Of a stretch of DNA of 64,000 bases, positions 38,501 through 49,868 are shown piece after piece. The notes below the pieces were generated by a model that made no database searches, was not told where the DNA came from, and saw only the letters and a program-made list of their open reading frames with translations. Made by a program: the position numbers and the translations under genes. This stretch comes from Cerioporus squamosus. Lineage: Eukaryota > Basidiomycota > Agaricomycetes > Polyporales > Polyporaceae. The DNA lies in NCBI GenBank assembly GCA_022592435.1, contig JABYQS010000114.1, positions 62,001 through 126,000 on the forward strand, read 5' to 3'. Every line of letters begins with the position of its first letter. Positions within the stretch are counted from its first letter, which is position 1.

Positions 38501-40830
38501 ATGTCAGACGCACTGCCAGTCTTACCCGACCGCCCGACGCCAGTGACGCAGTCTATCTTTCAACAGACTTACGGTATGTACTCTCTGATGTACGCGCCAT
38601 GTGTCTTGTTTTCTAACATTGAGGTTATTACGACAGGTGGTTCATTGGCTTGCTGCCAGGTCATGCTCGTTTTCTACGGACTATCGGTCTTGCAGGTTCG
38701 TCATAATCGCAGCGTTGATTCCCCCGTGGTCTTGGTCGGTGCTGACGCGTATGCTCAACGCAGTCTTATCTGTACTTCATCCGGTATGAAAGAGACCGTA
38801 TCTATCTGAAGCTTCTGGTGAGCAAGATCACATCGCCTTTCGACCCTAATAGTACGTGGCTAACAACGAGAATAGGTCTTGGTACTCTTGTGAGTATCCA
38901 TCGCAAGTCACTGGGCAGTTAGTTCCCCGGCTCAATCGCTTGTCCTATGAGCTGTCTGTCCACAACCCATGCGATGTTCGGTGAGTCTCAGGCAAGCCCG
39001 CCCTTACCGAAGTGCTGATCCTGTACAGTGTGTCACACCGTTTGGCACTATCGTAAGCCTTACTGTTCCGTGACCTTGTGTCAGCGTCCCTCAGTTTGCC
39101 CGCACAGGTCTTCAGTTACACCAACGTGGAACTACTTATCGGAGGAGAATGGTACGGCAGGTTGCTACCCGTTGCGTTCGAAGTATATCTGAGACTGACC
39201 GCCTTTACTTCCGGGCCAGGTCTGTCTATGTACGTGTACAACACAGCTACTAGTGGCACTGCTTGTCACTGAGATGACACTTACACCAGGCCGCGACGGC
39301 GATCGGGGTAAGAGTATCAGCACCAACGGTAGTTGACAACTGACCTCTGGCCCAAGGTCGTCACCTGCTTCCTCGTCCAGTGGTAAGTTTCTAAGATGTG
39401 CTCAAAATGGCATGAGCTCACGCCGCCACTCCTGCTCAGCTTCTTTGCACGAATGATATTCACCTGTATGTGTCTCTCCTCTTTGTGGTGTGTGGTAGTG
39501 CACGTCGGCTGACAACGTACTCCGTCAGTAACGAAAGGAAAGTGGCAGATGATCATCGGGGTGACCATGGTAAGTTTGCATCGCTGTCTCCGCCCGCAGC
39601 TCTATCTTGAGTGACATCGTCTGCAGTCGCTTCTGATCATGGCCCAATTGGGTGAGCAATCACCTTCTGATATGCTATCTAGTAGAGGAAGAACTAACTG
39701 GCTGTGGTAGGATTCGGGATTGGTGAGCCCCTCAGGCCGCGCGCATCACATCTTAAATCCCCTCACTGACTGTTGATCAAATAACAGAACTCTCCGTCAA
39801 ACTGTATGTTACTGATTTCCATTCCTCACCCTGGTCTAACGCTGTCCGATTCATAGGTTCCAGATCTGGGACTTGTTCCTACTTAAGGAGACTGTCGTAT
39901 GTTCCATCCGATATCCCCCCTCTCGCTCACAGTCTCACAGGGCATTGTAGTACGTTGCTATGATCCCTCTGTTCTGCGTCCGGATGGCCTCGGACGCTGT
40001 CACTGCCTCTACACTCTGCGTGGTTCTCTATGATGCAACCACTGCAGACTTCAGAAGGTACAACTGTCACTTCAATGGCTATCTCAGGTCGTTCACACGA
40101 GTAACGTCCCTGATAGCTCTGTCAAACTCGTGAAGACGCTCATACTGTATGCCATCAACCGCTTTGTCTTGACGACGTACGTAGAATCGGCCCGCTTGTG
40201 TACCGTCCCCTGCTCGAAAGCTGACCTCATTCTACATGCAGCGTCCTAGTTGTGATCCAGACTATCTACGTACGTTGTCGCTTCGGTTACCTTCTGATGA
40301 ACATACTCACAATTCTCTCGCACTGCACAGTTGATCATTCGACCGGGTGAAATCTGGGCGATGGTCCTCGAGTTCATCACTGTGCACAGTACGTTCTCTC
40401 GGGCCTTCCACTCCACTTGACCGTCTGACATCGGACGTATATCCAGTCTACGTGAACAGCTTGCTTGCTACATTGAACGCGCGTGATCACCTGCGCGAGC
40501 TTGGCAAGAACCCGACGACAGGCACGGACAGCCGCTCGCCGGGTGGTCGGTTGACCCCCATGGCATTTCGTCCTGGCTGGCGGGGGCGCTTCAACGACAC
40601 GTTGGACAGCGAGCCTTCCGGCATTACCGTCTCGGAGCAGGTGCACGTCGACTTTGTACCGCTGGATCACTCCGGTATCGTCCCACAGAGCTTCGAACTG
40701 AAAGAGCTGGACAGTAAGGCGTCGGTCACTCCCGTGAGTCCCTCCTTTGTTGTTATGTATAGCTTACTTGTGTCTAACACTTGTTCTCGTCTCCCTCTTG
40801 CTTTGACATCCTCAGGAACGTTTTGTGTGA
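38501..40830 (+). CDS. DUF6534-type multi-pass membrane protein
   Basis: A membrane protein of unknown function from a large Agaricomycete family, usually with about seven helices. The ATG at 38501 gives MSDALPVLPDRPTPVTQSIF. The coding sequence is split into many tiny exons (I count at least a dozen GT-AG pairs between 38575 and 40390) encoding hydrophobic segments. A large C-terminal exon begins V-Y-V-N-S-L-L-A-T-L-N-A-R-D-H-L-R-E, the recognisable DUF6534 end. It continues through G-I-T-V-S-E-Q-V-H and stops after V-T-P-E-R-F-V at 40830. Exact internal exons are not resolved. It sits between P450 and transporter genes, but no functional link is known. Confidence 0.75.
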
Positions 40831-41122
40831 ATACCCGATGATGCAGCAAGTATGGGATATCGCATGCAGAGAACTCAAAGTCCGGTTATCCTGGCTCCTT
40901 GGCAAACAGACTATTTATCGCTGTTCGTTCCCCCTGTCATATCCCTTCAGACTCGTGCCCCGAGGTCTATCTGATGTAATCATATACGTACGCGCGAATG
41001 ACTGCCGTGTGATTCTTGCTTGGCAAGACACAGAAATTCCGAGCGCATTTCCGCAGACGTAACTACACACGTACTCCGGGCACCCCGTACTAGGAGCCGC
41101 TGTTACCCACGCGCCCACAGAG

Positions 41123-43055
41123 TCAAACAAATTGGGACCCTTTGCGCCGAGCGATCATGCTCCGAGCGATGATGAGCAAGATAAGGGAAACCAATGAGGC
41201 AGTCTGGGAGTGCGAGCGAGCGTCAGCACGGTATTCCATCGAAGGATACCATGGGAATGGTATGGACAGTGAGAGACAGAGACTTACGCCGCAGAAAACG
41301 ATAGTCTTCCACCAGGGGAAGGTATGACCAAGAAGCGCACCGCTGATCGGTGTGCCAGAGAGCGCTCCAAAGGAGGCGATGAGGTATGCGGGCCCAAATC
41401 GCGCTCTGAAGGTGCGGATAGTGAGCCCAAGGGGCGAATACGTGACTTCGAGAGACTACCTACCCAAGTTCGCTCGGATTGCGTGCCAGACTTGCCACGC
41501 ATGGGGCGCACAGGCTGAGATCTGTCGGCATCTCTCATATCAGTCATGGCGAGTGAACGGCAAGTTTGACGAGAAGACTGACATGCGCCAGAGAAAAAGC
41601 CAAAGAGGACCGCGAAGACCACAGTGCTTGCGACCTCTTGAACACCAAAGAGGGAAAACAGAAGTGCTGAGCAGGCTACCGTGGGCAGCAAAATCGTGTT
41701 GAAGGGTCCGTATCTATCGGCGAGATAGCTGGGCACAATCCTGCCCGGGATTGCTGCTCCATTCATGATTGCGATCTGGGGCATGCCAGAGAGCGTGTCA
41801 CCATAGCACATGCGGTGGAGGATGGCGGAAGCATACCGTATAAAATGCGAAATTCGCATCTACGCCGTGGAGAATAGAGTATAGCTGCAAATAGAAGTCT
41901 GCGCGGGGTGCAAGTTCGAGGAAACTGAGTTATACAGAGAACTGGGACGTACATGGAAAAAACAGGCCCCAGTCAATGAAGAGTGATCTATACGGGATAG
42001 TCAGCAGTCCGACATGGTGCGTTACTACAGCAGGCACACTGACGAGAAGTTGGCCAGCAAGTATGGCACATCGGTCAAGATCTCCTTCATGTTCAGTTGC
42101 GGCGCATTTGCGGCGGGGCGCACAGAAGGATGGGCCGTCATTAGGAAGTTACTTGCCAAGAGAAGACCCAATATCAAGAATGCACTCGCGCGTACACCCC
42201 ACTCGAAGCCGGTGGATCCGTTGAAAAGGTTGTTGAGCATGATAGGGAAGACAAGACCGCCCATGGATGACCCTGTATACGCGCATGAGCGCAGGTGATT
42301 ATTGGACATATGCCACTAGCGTACCACATACGACAATACCCATAGCAAAGGCACGATGTGCCCGCCAGTGGTGGCCTTGTACTGCCACTGAAGGAACGTA
42401 GATCAAGCCGGCGCCGATGCCCATACCGAGGCCCTGAGACAGATAGATCTGATAGTACTGGGAGCGGTCGGCGATTGAGACCATGAACAATCTGTAGTGA
42501 AGATAATGTCAGATGACAGCCTGACACGGCCCCGAGCACCAATGATGAATGACCGCTACTTGACTTGCGTCGTCCGAAAGCTGAGCGACAGCTTACGACA
42601 AGCGACATGAAAAGAAACACTTAAGGAGCACGTACGAGAAAACGTAAAGAAGAGATCCAACAGCGAGGGTGCTACGGAAGTAGCCCTTGTCCAGGAGGAT
42701 CCCTCCAGGAAGACCCATGGCGTGCAGGAAGAATAGCTGGGTAGAACCAATCCAACTGATGTTGGAGGCGGATGCAGTACCGGAGCGAGTATAGACGTCT
42801 TGGTAGACTCCAAAAGCGTTGGTGTATCCAAAGGTGACGATCGCAACGAAGAATCTACCGGGAGAGTGAGATGCACAGTCAGCCAGTTTGAGATGCATTT
42901 GCTCACCCGCCGACGAGGGATGCATAGGCTGAGTAGCCACCGTCAACACGAACGGACGAGGGGGATGTCTGCAGTTCATCCGGGACAGCATGTCGCGACC
43001 AGCTTTCTTCGGCGCCTTTAGTCAATTGACGTTCAGTTTCCGGACGGTTGGACAT
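41123..43055 (-). CDS. MFS transporter, monocarboxylate-transporter (MCT) type
   Basis: A twelve-helix major-facilitator permease predicted to move small organic acids or related metabolites across the plasma membrane. The start at 43055 gives MSNRPETERQLTKGAEE, a soluble N-terminus, then V-D-G-G-Y-S-A-Y-A-S-L-V-G-G before the first intron. Helix 1 reads F-F-V-A-I-V-T-F-G-Y-T-N-A-F-G-V-Y-Q, the MCT-type opening. Later pieces are I-S-W-I-G-S-T-Q-L-F-F, Y-L-S-Q-G-L-G-M-G-I-G-A-G-L-I-Y, G-G-L-V-F-P-I-M-L-N-N-L, P-G-R-I-V-P-S-Y-L-A-D-R-Y-G and T-P-I-S-G-A-L-L-G. The last exon gives I-L-L-I-I-A-R-S-M-I-A-R-R-K-G and stops at 41123. Several short introns. It is divergent from the second P450. Confidence 0.85.
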
Positions 43056-43623
43056 GGTGACGACAGCAGATTCAGAGAGCTCGAGGGCGGCGGCTGGCAG
43101 CTTCAGCAGAGACTTGTCACGCTAGATGTCAGGGCCCTGATATCGGTACATCCCAGGACACTCTGAGTTCGATATATGCATCCGGAGCCTCGATTCTTGA
43201 TGGTAATAGTACTTTAATGAATGAGGAAGCGATGGCACAACGCGTATGAGAGAGGAGACTCTCGCGAGTCGCCGGGCTCCGCCGGCCAAGGAGGCTTTAG
43301 CGCTTACAGTCACGTCACGGCGCACGCGTCTCCCACAGTGCGCCCACTGCGACAAACATGAACTCAGCCGCACGGCGCAGACGTGGTTCCCTTCGGATTC
43401 TATCTTCTTCGCGGGTTGGCATCATGGTTGCGCCCAACATTGCAGTTCTGAGCGGTGATTCGATTTCCCGCGCGTCCTTGCACGGCCTTTCTCTTGCCGG
43501 TCTACTATCAGTCGCCGCGCATGCCACCACAAGTTCGCATCCCCATCCCGTGGTGTACTCGCGAGGAGTGAGCATATGAGCCGTCGAGCCTGCTATCACT
43601 CTCCCCCCTCCTCTTCCACCGTC
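43056..43623. promoter_or_regulatory. Divergent promoter between the MFS transporter and the second P450
   Basis: A 568-bp gap between divergent starts. A TATA-like GATATATG is at 43169-43177, about 115 nt from the MFS start. No coding signal is seen, so the two genes may share control. Confidence 0.4.
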
Positions 43624-45838
43624 ATGGACAGCTATACCACTCTGGTCTCTACTATGGTCGCACTGACTACGGCTATCATCATCTTCTATCTCGCCTACGG
43701 GTCAACTTCCGCCAAACGTCCCTCCGCTCCCCTTCCACCAGGCCCAAGAGGTCTACCTCTCGTTGGTAATCTCGTAGACTTCCCGCAGTCTCATCCATGG
43801 GAGACATTTTCCAGATGGGCTGACACATACGGTATGGTCATGGCTTTTGTCTATGATGGTGCAATGCTGACAACTTGAACAGGTGGTGTGATATACCTGA
43901 ACGTTCTAGGCCAAAGCATCGTTGTTCTGAACGATCCCAAGCAGGCGGCTGAGATGCTTGACAAGAAAGGTTTGCTCTACAGCGACCGCCCAAAGCTGGT
44001 CATGGGCGGCCAACTCGTCGGCTGGGACGAGGGTCCTGCCCTGATCCCTTTCTGCGACCGCTGGAGCGAGTACCGCCGCTTGTTCACGTACTTCATGGGC
44101 ACGAAGGCCAAGATCGAAGCATTCAATCATGTCATCCACGAAGAGACGAATGTCTTCCTGAAACATCTTTTGACCCAACCCCAGGACTGGGTCGAGCACG
44201 CACGCCGGTACGGTCTTCTATCTTTTGGATACGTGGCGGAGCTGACACCTAAGCTTATGCCGCATCATCGTAGGCTTGCTGGTGGATTGGTGCTTCAGCT
44301 TGCTTACGGCAACAGAGCCTCTGACCCGGGCGGCAAGGAACTCGTCAAGGTTGTCGACGACGCCATGGACGGGTTCTCAGAGATGACGAAACCCAATGCA
44401 TTCCTGGTCGACGTCTTTCCCATCCGTTCGTCGCATTTCATCTTCTCGTACTTTCGTTCATCGGTCTAACTCTCAACGACGTCCCCATAGTGAGATACGT
44501 GCCGGCGTGGTTCCCTGGCGCCGGATGGAAGCAGAAGGCGAAGCTGTACCGGGAATATCTGGAGGAGATGCTAGTGGCCCCCTTCGAACTCGTCAAGCGG
44601 CAGATGGTACGCTAATCGCGAAATTGTCAAGTGATGTGCACATGGACTGACTTGGACCTCAAGGCAGCAGGTGTTGCCCGTCCTTCGTTCGCTCAGAGCC
44701 ACCTCGACGGACAAAGCCACACGCCGGACAAGGAGCGTATCATCCAGTGGGCTGCTGCTGGTATCTATAGCGGTACGCAAGCCTTTCTCGTTCATTGTCT
44801 CGTGAGTAGGCTCACATTACGACATACATAGGCGGCGCCGACACTGTCAGTCCCTTCTGTCAATCCGCATGCTTGCTACCCTGACCGATCGTCCGCTCAA
44901 CAGACCGTGGCAGCCATAGAGGCATTCTTCCTCGGCATCACGATTCATACGGAAGCACAGAAAGCCGCTCAAGCTGAGATCGATGCCATCGTCGGACGAG
45001 ACCGCCTCCCGACATTCGCCGACCGCGAGCGATTGCCCTACTGCGAAGCGCTCTGCCTCGAGATCATGCGCTGCTACACATTCGGTCCTCTGGGTGAGAA
45101 TGTCTTGCGACGAGTCTTGTGCTTCCTGCACTGGCATCTCACCCGCTGCGCTGCGTGCAGGATTGGCGCATGTCTCGCGTGAAGACGATGTGCATGACGG
45201 ATACTTCATTCCAAAGGGATCGATCGTAATCCCGAACAACTGGTGCGTTCGTCTCTCCTTCAACAGTAGCTGCACGCACCAACTCTCGTTGTGAAAGGCG
45301 ATTCTTCCGGAATGCAGAGACATACCCCAATCCAGAGACCTTTTCGCCGGAACGGTTCATAGGCCCGGAAAAACAGTTCGATCCGCGCAGATATCTCTTC
45401 GGCTATGGGCGTCGGTGAGTGAATGCTCTCACTCTTACCCATTCATCTACTCATCACTTCGTCCATCCACGTTGTCCGCTCAGTATCTGTCCAGGTGTGT
45501 CAGAACCCTGCTCGCCTTGTGTAACCAAGAATTGCTGATACGCCTCACGCAACAGGATTGCACCTTGCAGATGCAACGATGTGGCTCACATCCGTTTCAG
45601 TTCTTGCAGCTTTCGACGTCACACCTCCTCTGAAGGACGGGAAGCCTCTCATCCCCACGGGCAGGTTTTTGGACGGAGGTATCAGGTGCGTATGCTCATT
45701 TCGCCAAGGCTTGCGCTTTGGTACTGATTCCATCACATTCACCGTCTATGCAGCCATCCCGAGCCGTTCGAGTGTGTAGTGAAGCCGCGCAGTGCAACGG
45801 CAGACGCCTTCGTCCGCAGGCTTCCGGTGAACTACTAG
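43624..45838 (+). CDS. Cytochrome P450 monooxygenase, second (CYP5144-like architecture)
   Basis: A microsomal monooxygenase with all core motifs. The ATG at 43624 opens the anchor MDSYTTLVSTMVALTTAIII (an in-frame ATG at 43576 is possible). The hinge is P-L-P-P-G-P-R-G-L-P-L-V-G-N. The C-helix region has C-D-R-W-S-E-Y-R-R-L-F. The I-helix is A-A-G-I-Y-S followed across an intron by G-G-A-D-T. ExxR is in L-E-I-M-R and P-E-R-F follows. The heme loop is F-G-Y-G-R-R-I-C-P-G-L-H-L-A-D. The heme Cys codon lies in an 11-nt micro-exon (45484-45494). The C-terminus H-P-E-P-F-E-C-V-V-K-P-R-S-A stops at 45838. About a dozen introns. It is in a run with another P450, a hydrolase and a transporter. Confidence 0.9.
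45484..45494 (+). other. 11-nt micro-exon encoding the P450 heme-ligand Cys
   Basis: The exon TATCTGTCCAG lies between introns 45415-45483 (GTGAGT...CTCAG) and 45495-45555 (GTGTGT...AACAG). Joined to ...GGGCGTCG and GATTGCAC it reads R-R-I-C-P-G-L-H. The frame and all four splice sites agree, and no other join restores the heme motif. Confidence 0.8.
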
Positions 45839-46560
45839 GTTCATCCCTGATACACCATTGTTGTGTTGCTAGTAGCTACTGTGTAAAATATGGTCGTTTC
45901 GTCCTTGCGGTCCATCCGAACGTCAATACCGCCCATATCAGCCGTCAGACCCGCAAAGGTTGGATCAGGGTACGTACGACGCTTGCCACGAGGCTATAGC
46001 TACTTCACAGAGCGTACTCCTCTCAACGCCAATATTGCCAGATATCGTCCCCTCGGGGAGTGATGGAGGGAAGAAGAGTGAAGCCAGAGCCTACATAGCG
46101 CTGTTGACGCGTCGCGGTTGTCACGTCCACATGACCGTGACGCATCAGGTTTCGTGCCTCTAACGCGTCGCGTGTTTCCTACTGTCTGCTGGGTTCCGGT
46201 CCCTAGGGTCTCATCGTCAGTGTGTGAGTTGGCTGCTGTCGCGTGGGTGTAGCAAGGATTAGAATCAGACCTGGCCATCGATGGCCATTGGATCGCATGA
46301 GAGAACAACAGTATCATAGCGATGGTAAGTATGGAGTAGATATGTGAGCCGAGCCGAGCACTGATGGATTGACGGGAGTAAACAAGGCGAGGATTATGGT
46401 ATACCTAGGGTAGAGCAGCAGCGAATGCGATGGAAAGCTACATTGATTAGAACAGTCCGTGTTCCAGTGCGACAGATGTGAAGCGATAGATGTCGAGAGA
46501 AAGGAGTATGCATGGGTGGGTGAGACTTTTGTGGAAGACATAGTGGCTGTCTGCGGATGT
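45839..46560. other. Intergenic region after the second P450
   Basis: About 720 bp between two converging gene ends. No family motif was found in the overlapping short frames. Confidence 0.35.
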
Positions 46561-47345
46561 TCAAGGACGTGGTGGGTCTTGCGCCAGAGCTTGAAGTCGT
46601 GCCGCACAGTCGTAGCACGTCGTGAGCTCCCTGCAAGCGTCAATACCCATCCCACAACCCACACACACAACCACCACCACACCGACAACCACGCACACGG
46701 TCAGCATCGCCCCAGCCAGCGACAAAACGCACACGCAAGCACGCACCTCTCGGGTATCTCACAAGCACAGTTCCGACACACCGTCCTCTCGCACCCGGGC
46801 AGCACCCCGTCATCTCTCTTCTCCCTCTCCGAGTCTCGCTCCCCGTTTCCAAGGCGTTCGCACCCTCCATCGTCATCTTCCGCACAGTCCCGATCCCTCA
46901 TCTTCCTCCTCCGCCCCGCGAACGGGAGTGGCGCCCCTCCGAGTGCGGTATTCGTGTGCAACGCGAGCGCAGGCCGCCTAGAGGATGCGAGTGGCATTGA
47001 CAGCTTGGCGACAGCATACGGTGCTGGAGCTGAGGTCACTGGTAAAGACGACAGGCATCCGTTGCAGGTCCTAGAGCAGATCACGCATGTCACTGCACGG
47101 CATCTGCGCATACAGTAGCAGATCAGTCTCTAGCGAGAACACCACTCTGAGCATGGGAGCACGCACCGTGCACATTCGACGAGCTGGCTCTGTTTCGCCC
47201 CAAAGAACGCGCGGTGGCAAGAGGCGCATACCGGCGCAGCCTTGATGTGGTTCGCAGTCGCGGAGACGGGCAGCAGCAGAGAGTCCGGCTTGGCAACCAT
47301 GTCAAGTGCCGGTGGAGGAGGATGAGTGAGCTTTCTTCTCTTCAT
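46561..47345 (-). CDS. Cys-rich putative zinc-binding protein
   Basis: A small protein of unknown function. The ATG at 47345 begins MKRRKLTHPPPPALDM. Paired cysteines follow: C-A-S-C, then across an intron C-A-R-C-R-A-V-T-C-V-I-C-S-R-T-C-N-G-C. A low-complexity linker leads to C-E-R-T-V-C-R-N-C-A-C-E-I-P-E-R, and the last exon gives E-L-T-T-C-Y-D-C before the stop at 46561. The two introns (donors GTGCGTGC and GTGCGTGC) are in phase and keep every C-x2-C pair, which supports the model. The spacing suggests a treble-clef or FYVE/PHD-like zinc fold, but it matches no family I can name. Confidence 0.65.
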
Positions 47346-47518
47346 CGAGTGCGTCCTGCGACCGGAATGTGCGAGAGAGCCAGACAAGAGCATGTTGATG
47401 GCGTGGGTCAAGCTGAGAAGTGGGTGGAAGGCTCGTTTGTCAGGGCACGGCGGCACGCTCTGCAAGATCGAAATCGTGGTGAGCAAATGCAAAAAGTCAC
47501 CTCATTGTGAGGGTATAA

Positions 47519-47598
47519 TACGCCGAACGGGAATCGAACCCGTGCCGCTTGCTACCTCAAGTGGAAGGCAAGCATGATAACCACTTCACCATCGGCGT
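47519..47598 (-). tRNA. tRNA-Gly (anticodon UCC) with an 8-nt intron
   Basis: Read on the minus strand from 47598. The acceptor stem ACGCCGA pairs with TCGGCGT, with A as discriminator. The D-arm is GTGA/TCAT. The anticodon stem CTTGC pairs with GCAAG. The loop CTTCCA gives anticodon TCC. The 8-nt intron CTTGAGGT lies at the usual 37/38 position. The T-arm ACGGG/CCCGT encloses TTCGATT. The parts add up to exactly 80 nt, and the mature form is 72 nt before CCA. Confidence 0.9.
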
Positions 47599-47757
47599 GC
47601 AGCAATACCTTGTGTTCTGTGTATATGTCCAGTTACAGGTACCTCTCCCCTGCAGCAGTCGCAGTACCTATTTAGCCCCGAGATCCCGGGCAGCGTGGGT
47701 GGCTCAGTAAAGTTAACCCCCCCTGCTCGCCGCCCGCCTGCCCACGCCCACCGCGCG

Positions 47758-48688
47758 ATGAAGAACAAGAACAAAGCAACCAAGTTCCCCGTGGTACGTC
47801 CCCTTCTCCTCTCTGCCTATGCCGACATGCTCACCAATCAGCTCCTCCTCCCACCCCGATGAATCCTCCGCGCACCCCGTCCCCTCCGGCCTGCCTCGAT
47901 CTCCACGGGAATCCGACCGCCCTCCCAGGCGCGCATAAAGCGCATCATGCAGAAGGACGAGGAGGTCGGCAAGGTCGCGCAGGCCACCCCCGTCGTCATC
48001 TGTGCGTGTACCGCCCGTGTCCTCGACCGCGTCGGCTCCAATTCTGACGCGTTCTCCTCCCTCTCCCGACGCAGCGAAGGCGCTGGAGCTCTTCCTCGCT
48101 ATGATTGTGGAGGAGGCCAGCAACGTGACCATTGACCGCGGGTCTAAACGCGTCGAAGCATACCATCTGTACGTCTATCCCGCTATCCCCTCATCCTGCT
48201 CCCACTGCTCCCCCGTTCATTCCTACTTGCGCCCACCTCCCTCATCGTCTCTCCGCGCATCCGTACTCGACACGCCGCTCATCCCACCCCCTGTCAACAG
48301 AAAGCACGCAATCGAGACAGTAGACATGCTCGACTTCCTCAAAGAGATCGTCCAGGCCGTACCCGACCCCTCCGCCGGCGGCACCATCGACGTCGAGTCC
48401 GAGAACGCCGAGGGCCGCAGCAAGAAGCGCGGCAAGGGCAAGGCCAAGAAGGATCCCGACGCCGACGACGCCGACGCGGACGCAGTGAAGCCGGCGCCCA
48501 AGCGCAGGCGAAGGAAGGCCGCACCGAAGGACAAGGACAGAGACGAGGACGAGGACAAGGACGAGGACCGCGAGATGGACGCCGACGAGGATGACGAGGA
48601 TGACTACGACGGCGGCCCCGCCCGGAACGGCAACGGGCACGGGCGCCGTGCGCGGCGAGACGACGACGATGACGATTGGGAGGGCTAG
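47758..48688 (+). CDS. BUR6: NC2-alpha (DRAP1 / BUR6), histone-fold TBP-binding repressor subunit
   Basis: NC2-alpha pairs with NC2-beta to bind TBP on promoters and block TFIIA/TFIIB entry. The ATG at 47758 gives MKNKNKATKFPV. An intron leads to A-R-I-K-R-I-M-Q-K-D-E-E-V-G-K-V-A-Q-A-T-P-V-V-I, then S-K-A-L-E-L-F-L-A-M-I-V-E-E-A and V-E-A-Y-H-L-K-H-A-I-E-T-V-D-M. This is the H2A-like fold of the family. Three introns are inferred, all with good signals. The C-terminus is long, with R-S-K-K-R-G-K-G-K-A-K and many Asp/Glu/Arg repeats up to D-D-D-W-E-G, stop at 48688. Confidence 0.9.
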
Positions 48689-49131
48689 CTCGATGCATCG
48701 TGCATCTTTCTGAACGTATGGAGCTGCGGCCGCGCACGCTGCTAGACTGATGGTGCTTTTTGTTGTACGGTGTACGAGTACTGATTCGTGTTCGCTGTGT
48801 TCGACTGCATATGAAGCGCGTTGTGTGTACTGTACATACCCGTCGAGCTATGATAGTGTCGAGGTTCTGCAAGGTGTCTCGTCGCGTCCACGCTGCTGCT
48901 CGACTTCTCCCGGCTGTGCATACAAGGTCACGCTCATATGCGTCGTATTACTAGTCCAGAGCGAAGACCGCGGCTTTGGGCGGCTTCTCGAGTAGATCGA
49001 AGCAACAGGTGGGGGCAAGGCTCACCTGGGACTCCTCTCACAGGGCAGACTCATGACACCGTCAAGAAAGCAAAAGAAGTGGGATCGGATTAAGAACGAG
49101 ATTTACAAGTGGAAGACCCCATGGACGACGG
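48689..49131. other. Convergent 3' flanks of NC2-alpha and the mitochondrial uS7 gene
   Basis: About 440 bp with no coding signal. Both 3' UTRs should be here. Confidence 0.4.
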
Positions 49132-49868
49132 TCAACCCCTGTTCGACTTGGGCACCCTCGGCGGCCGGACGACGTTCCCTCTGCGCAAACATGTCGGCCA
49201 CACCGTCCACCAAAGACACAGAAAAAGCACACAACCACGCACCTATGCAGCACCGCCAGCTTATGCACGGCCTCCTTCTTCCTCAGCACCTCGCTGTCGC
49301 CCTTCACGATCGCAATCACCTCCCTCGCGAGCCGCTCCTCGTCGTGCCGCCCGCCGCGCTTCCTGCTCTCGTCGACGATCCACCTGATCGCCTGCCACGC
49401 GCGCTGCCGCTCGCTCAGCGGGATCGGGAACACGAACTGCTTCGCCGCGCGCTTGAAGCTCCTGCAGCGCAGCAGCGGCGCCGCCGCGACGACCGCCTCG
49501 CGCAGGATCGGCATCGGCGCCGCCTGCGTGAACGCGTGGATGTGCAGCAGCATCCGCGTCACCACGCGCGACGCCTGCTGCCGCTTCCCGTGCCGCATCA
49601 TCATCGACGTGAACAGGTGCAGCAGCGGGTCCTCGGCCGGAGGGATGTGGATGACCGCGGGCTCGGCGGCGCGGGGGAGGATGGACGTCGACGTGGAGGC
49701 GGCCGCTGGTGTTTGCAGCGTGATGCTCGACAGGACCCCGCTCGGCCCCGCCGCGCTGCTCCCTGGGAGGGTCGAGGATGCGCTCTCCGTGGCCAGTCTT
49801 CGCGCGTTCACTGCAACTGCAGGACGGAACGCAAACCGTGTCGCCACACTTCTGACACTGGCGAACAT
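49132..49868 (-). CDS. Mitochondrial small-subunit ribosomal protein uS7m (RSM7-type)
   Basis: This protein binds the 3' domain of the mitochondrial small-subunit rRNA. I chose the ATG at 49868 because it opens a mitochondrial presequence (MFASVRSVATRFAFRPAVAV); an in-frame ATG lies 24 nt upstream at 49892. The S7 domain reads D-P-L-L-H-L-F-T-S-M-M-M-R-H-G-K-R-Q-Q-A-S-R-V-V and A-A-P-L-L-R-C-R-S-F-K-R-A-A-K-Q, then P-L-S-E-R-Q-R-A-W-Q-A-I-R-W-I. It ends with R-L-A-R-E-V-I-A-I-V and H-K-L-A-V-L-H-R. A short last exon after a 62-nt intron appears to give G-N-V-V-R-P-P-R-V-P-K and stops at 49132. That end is less certain than the body. Confidence 0.85.
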
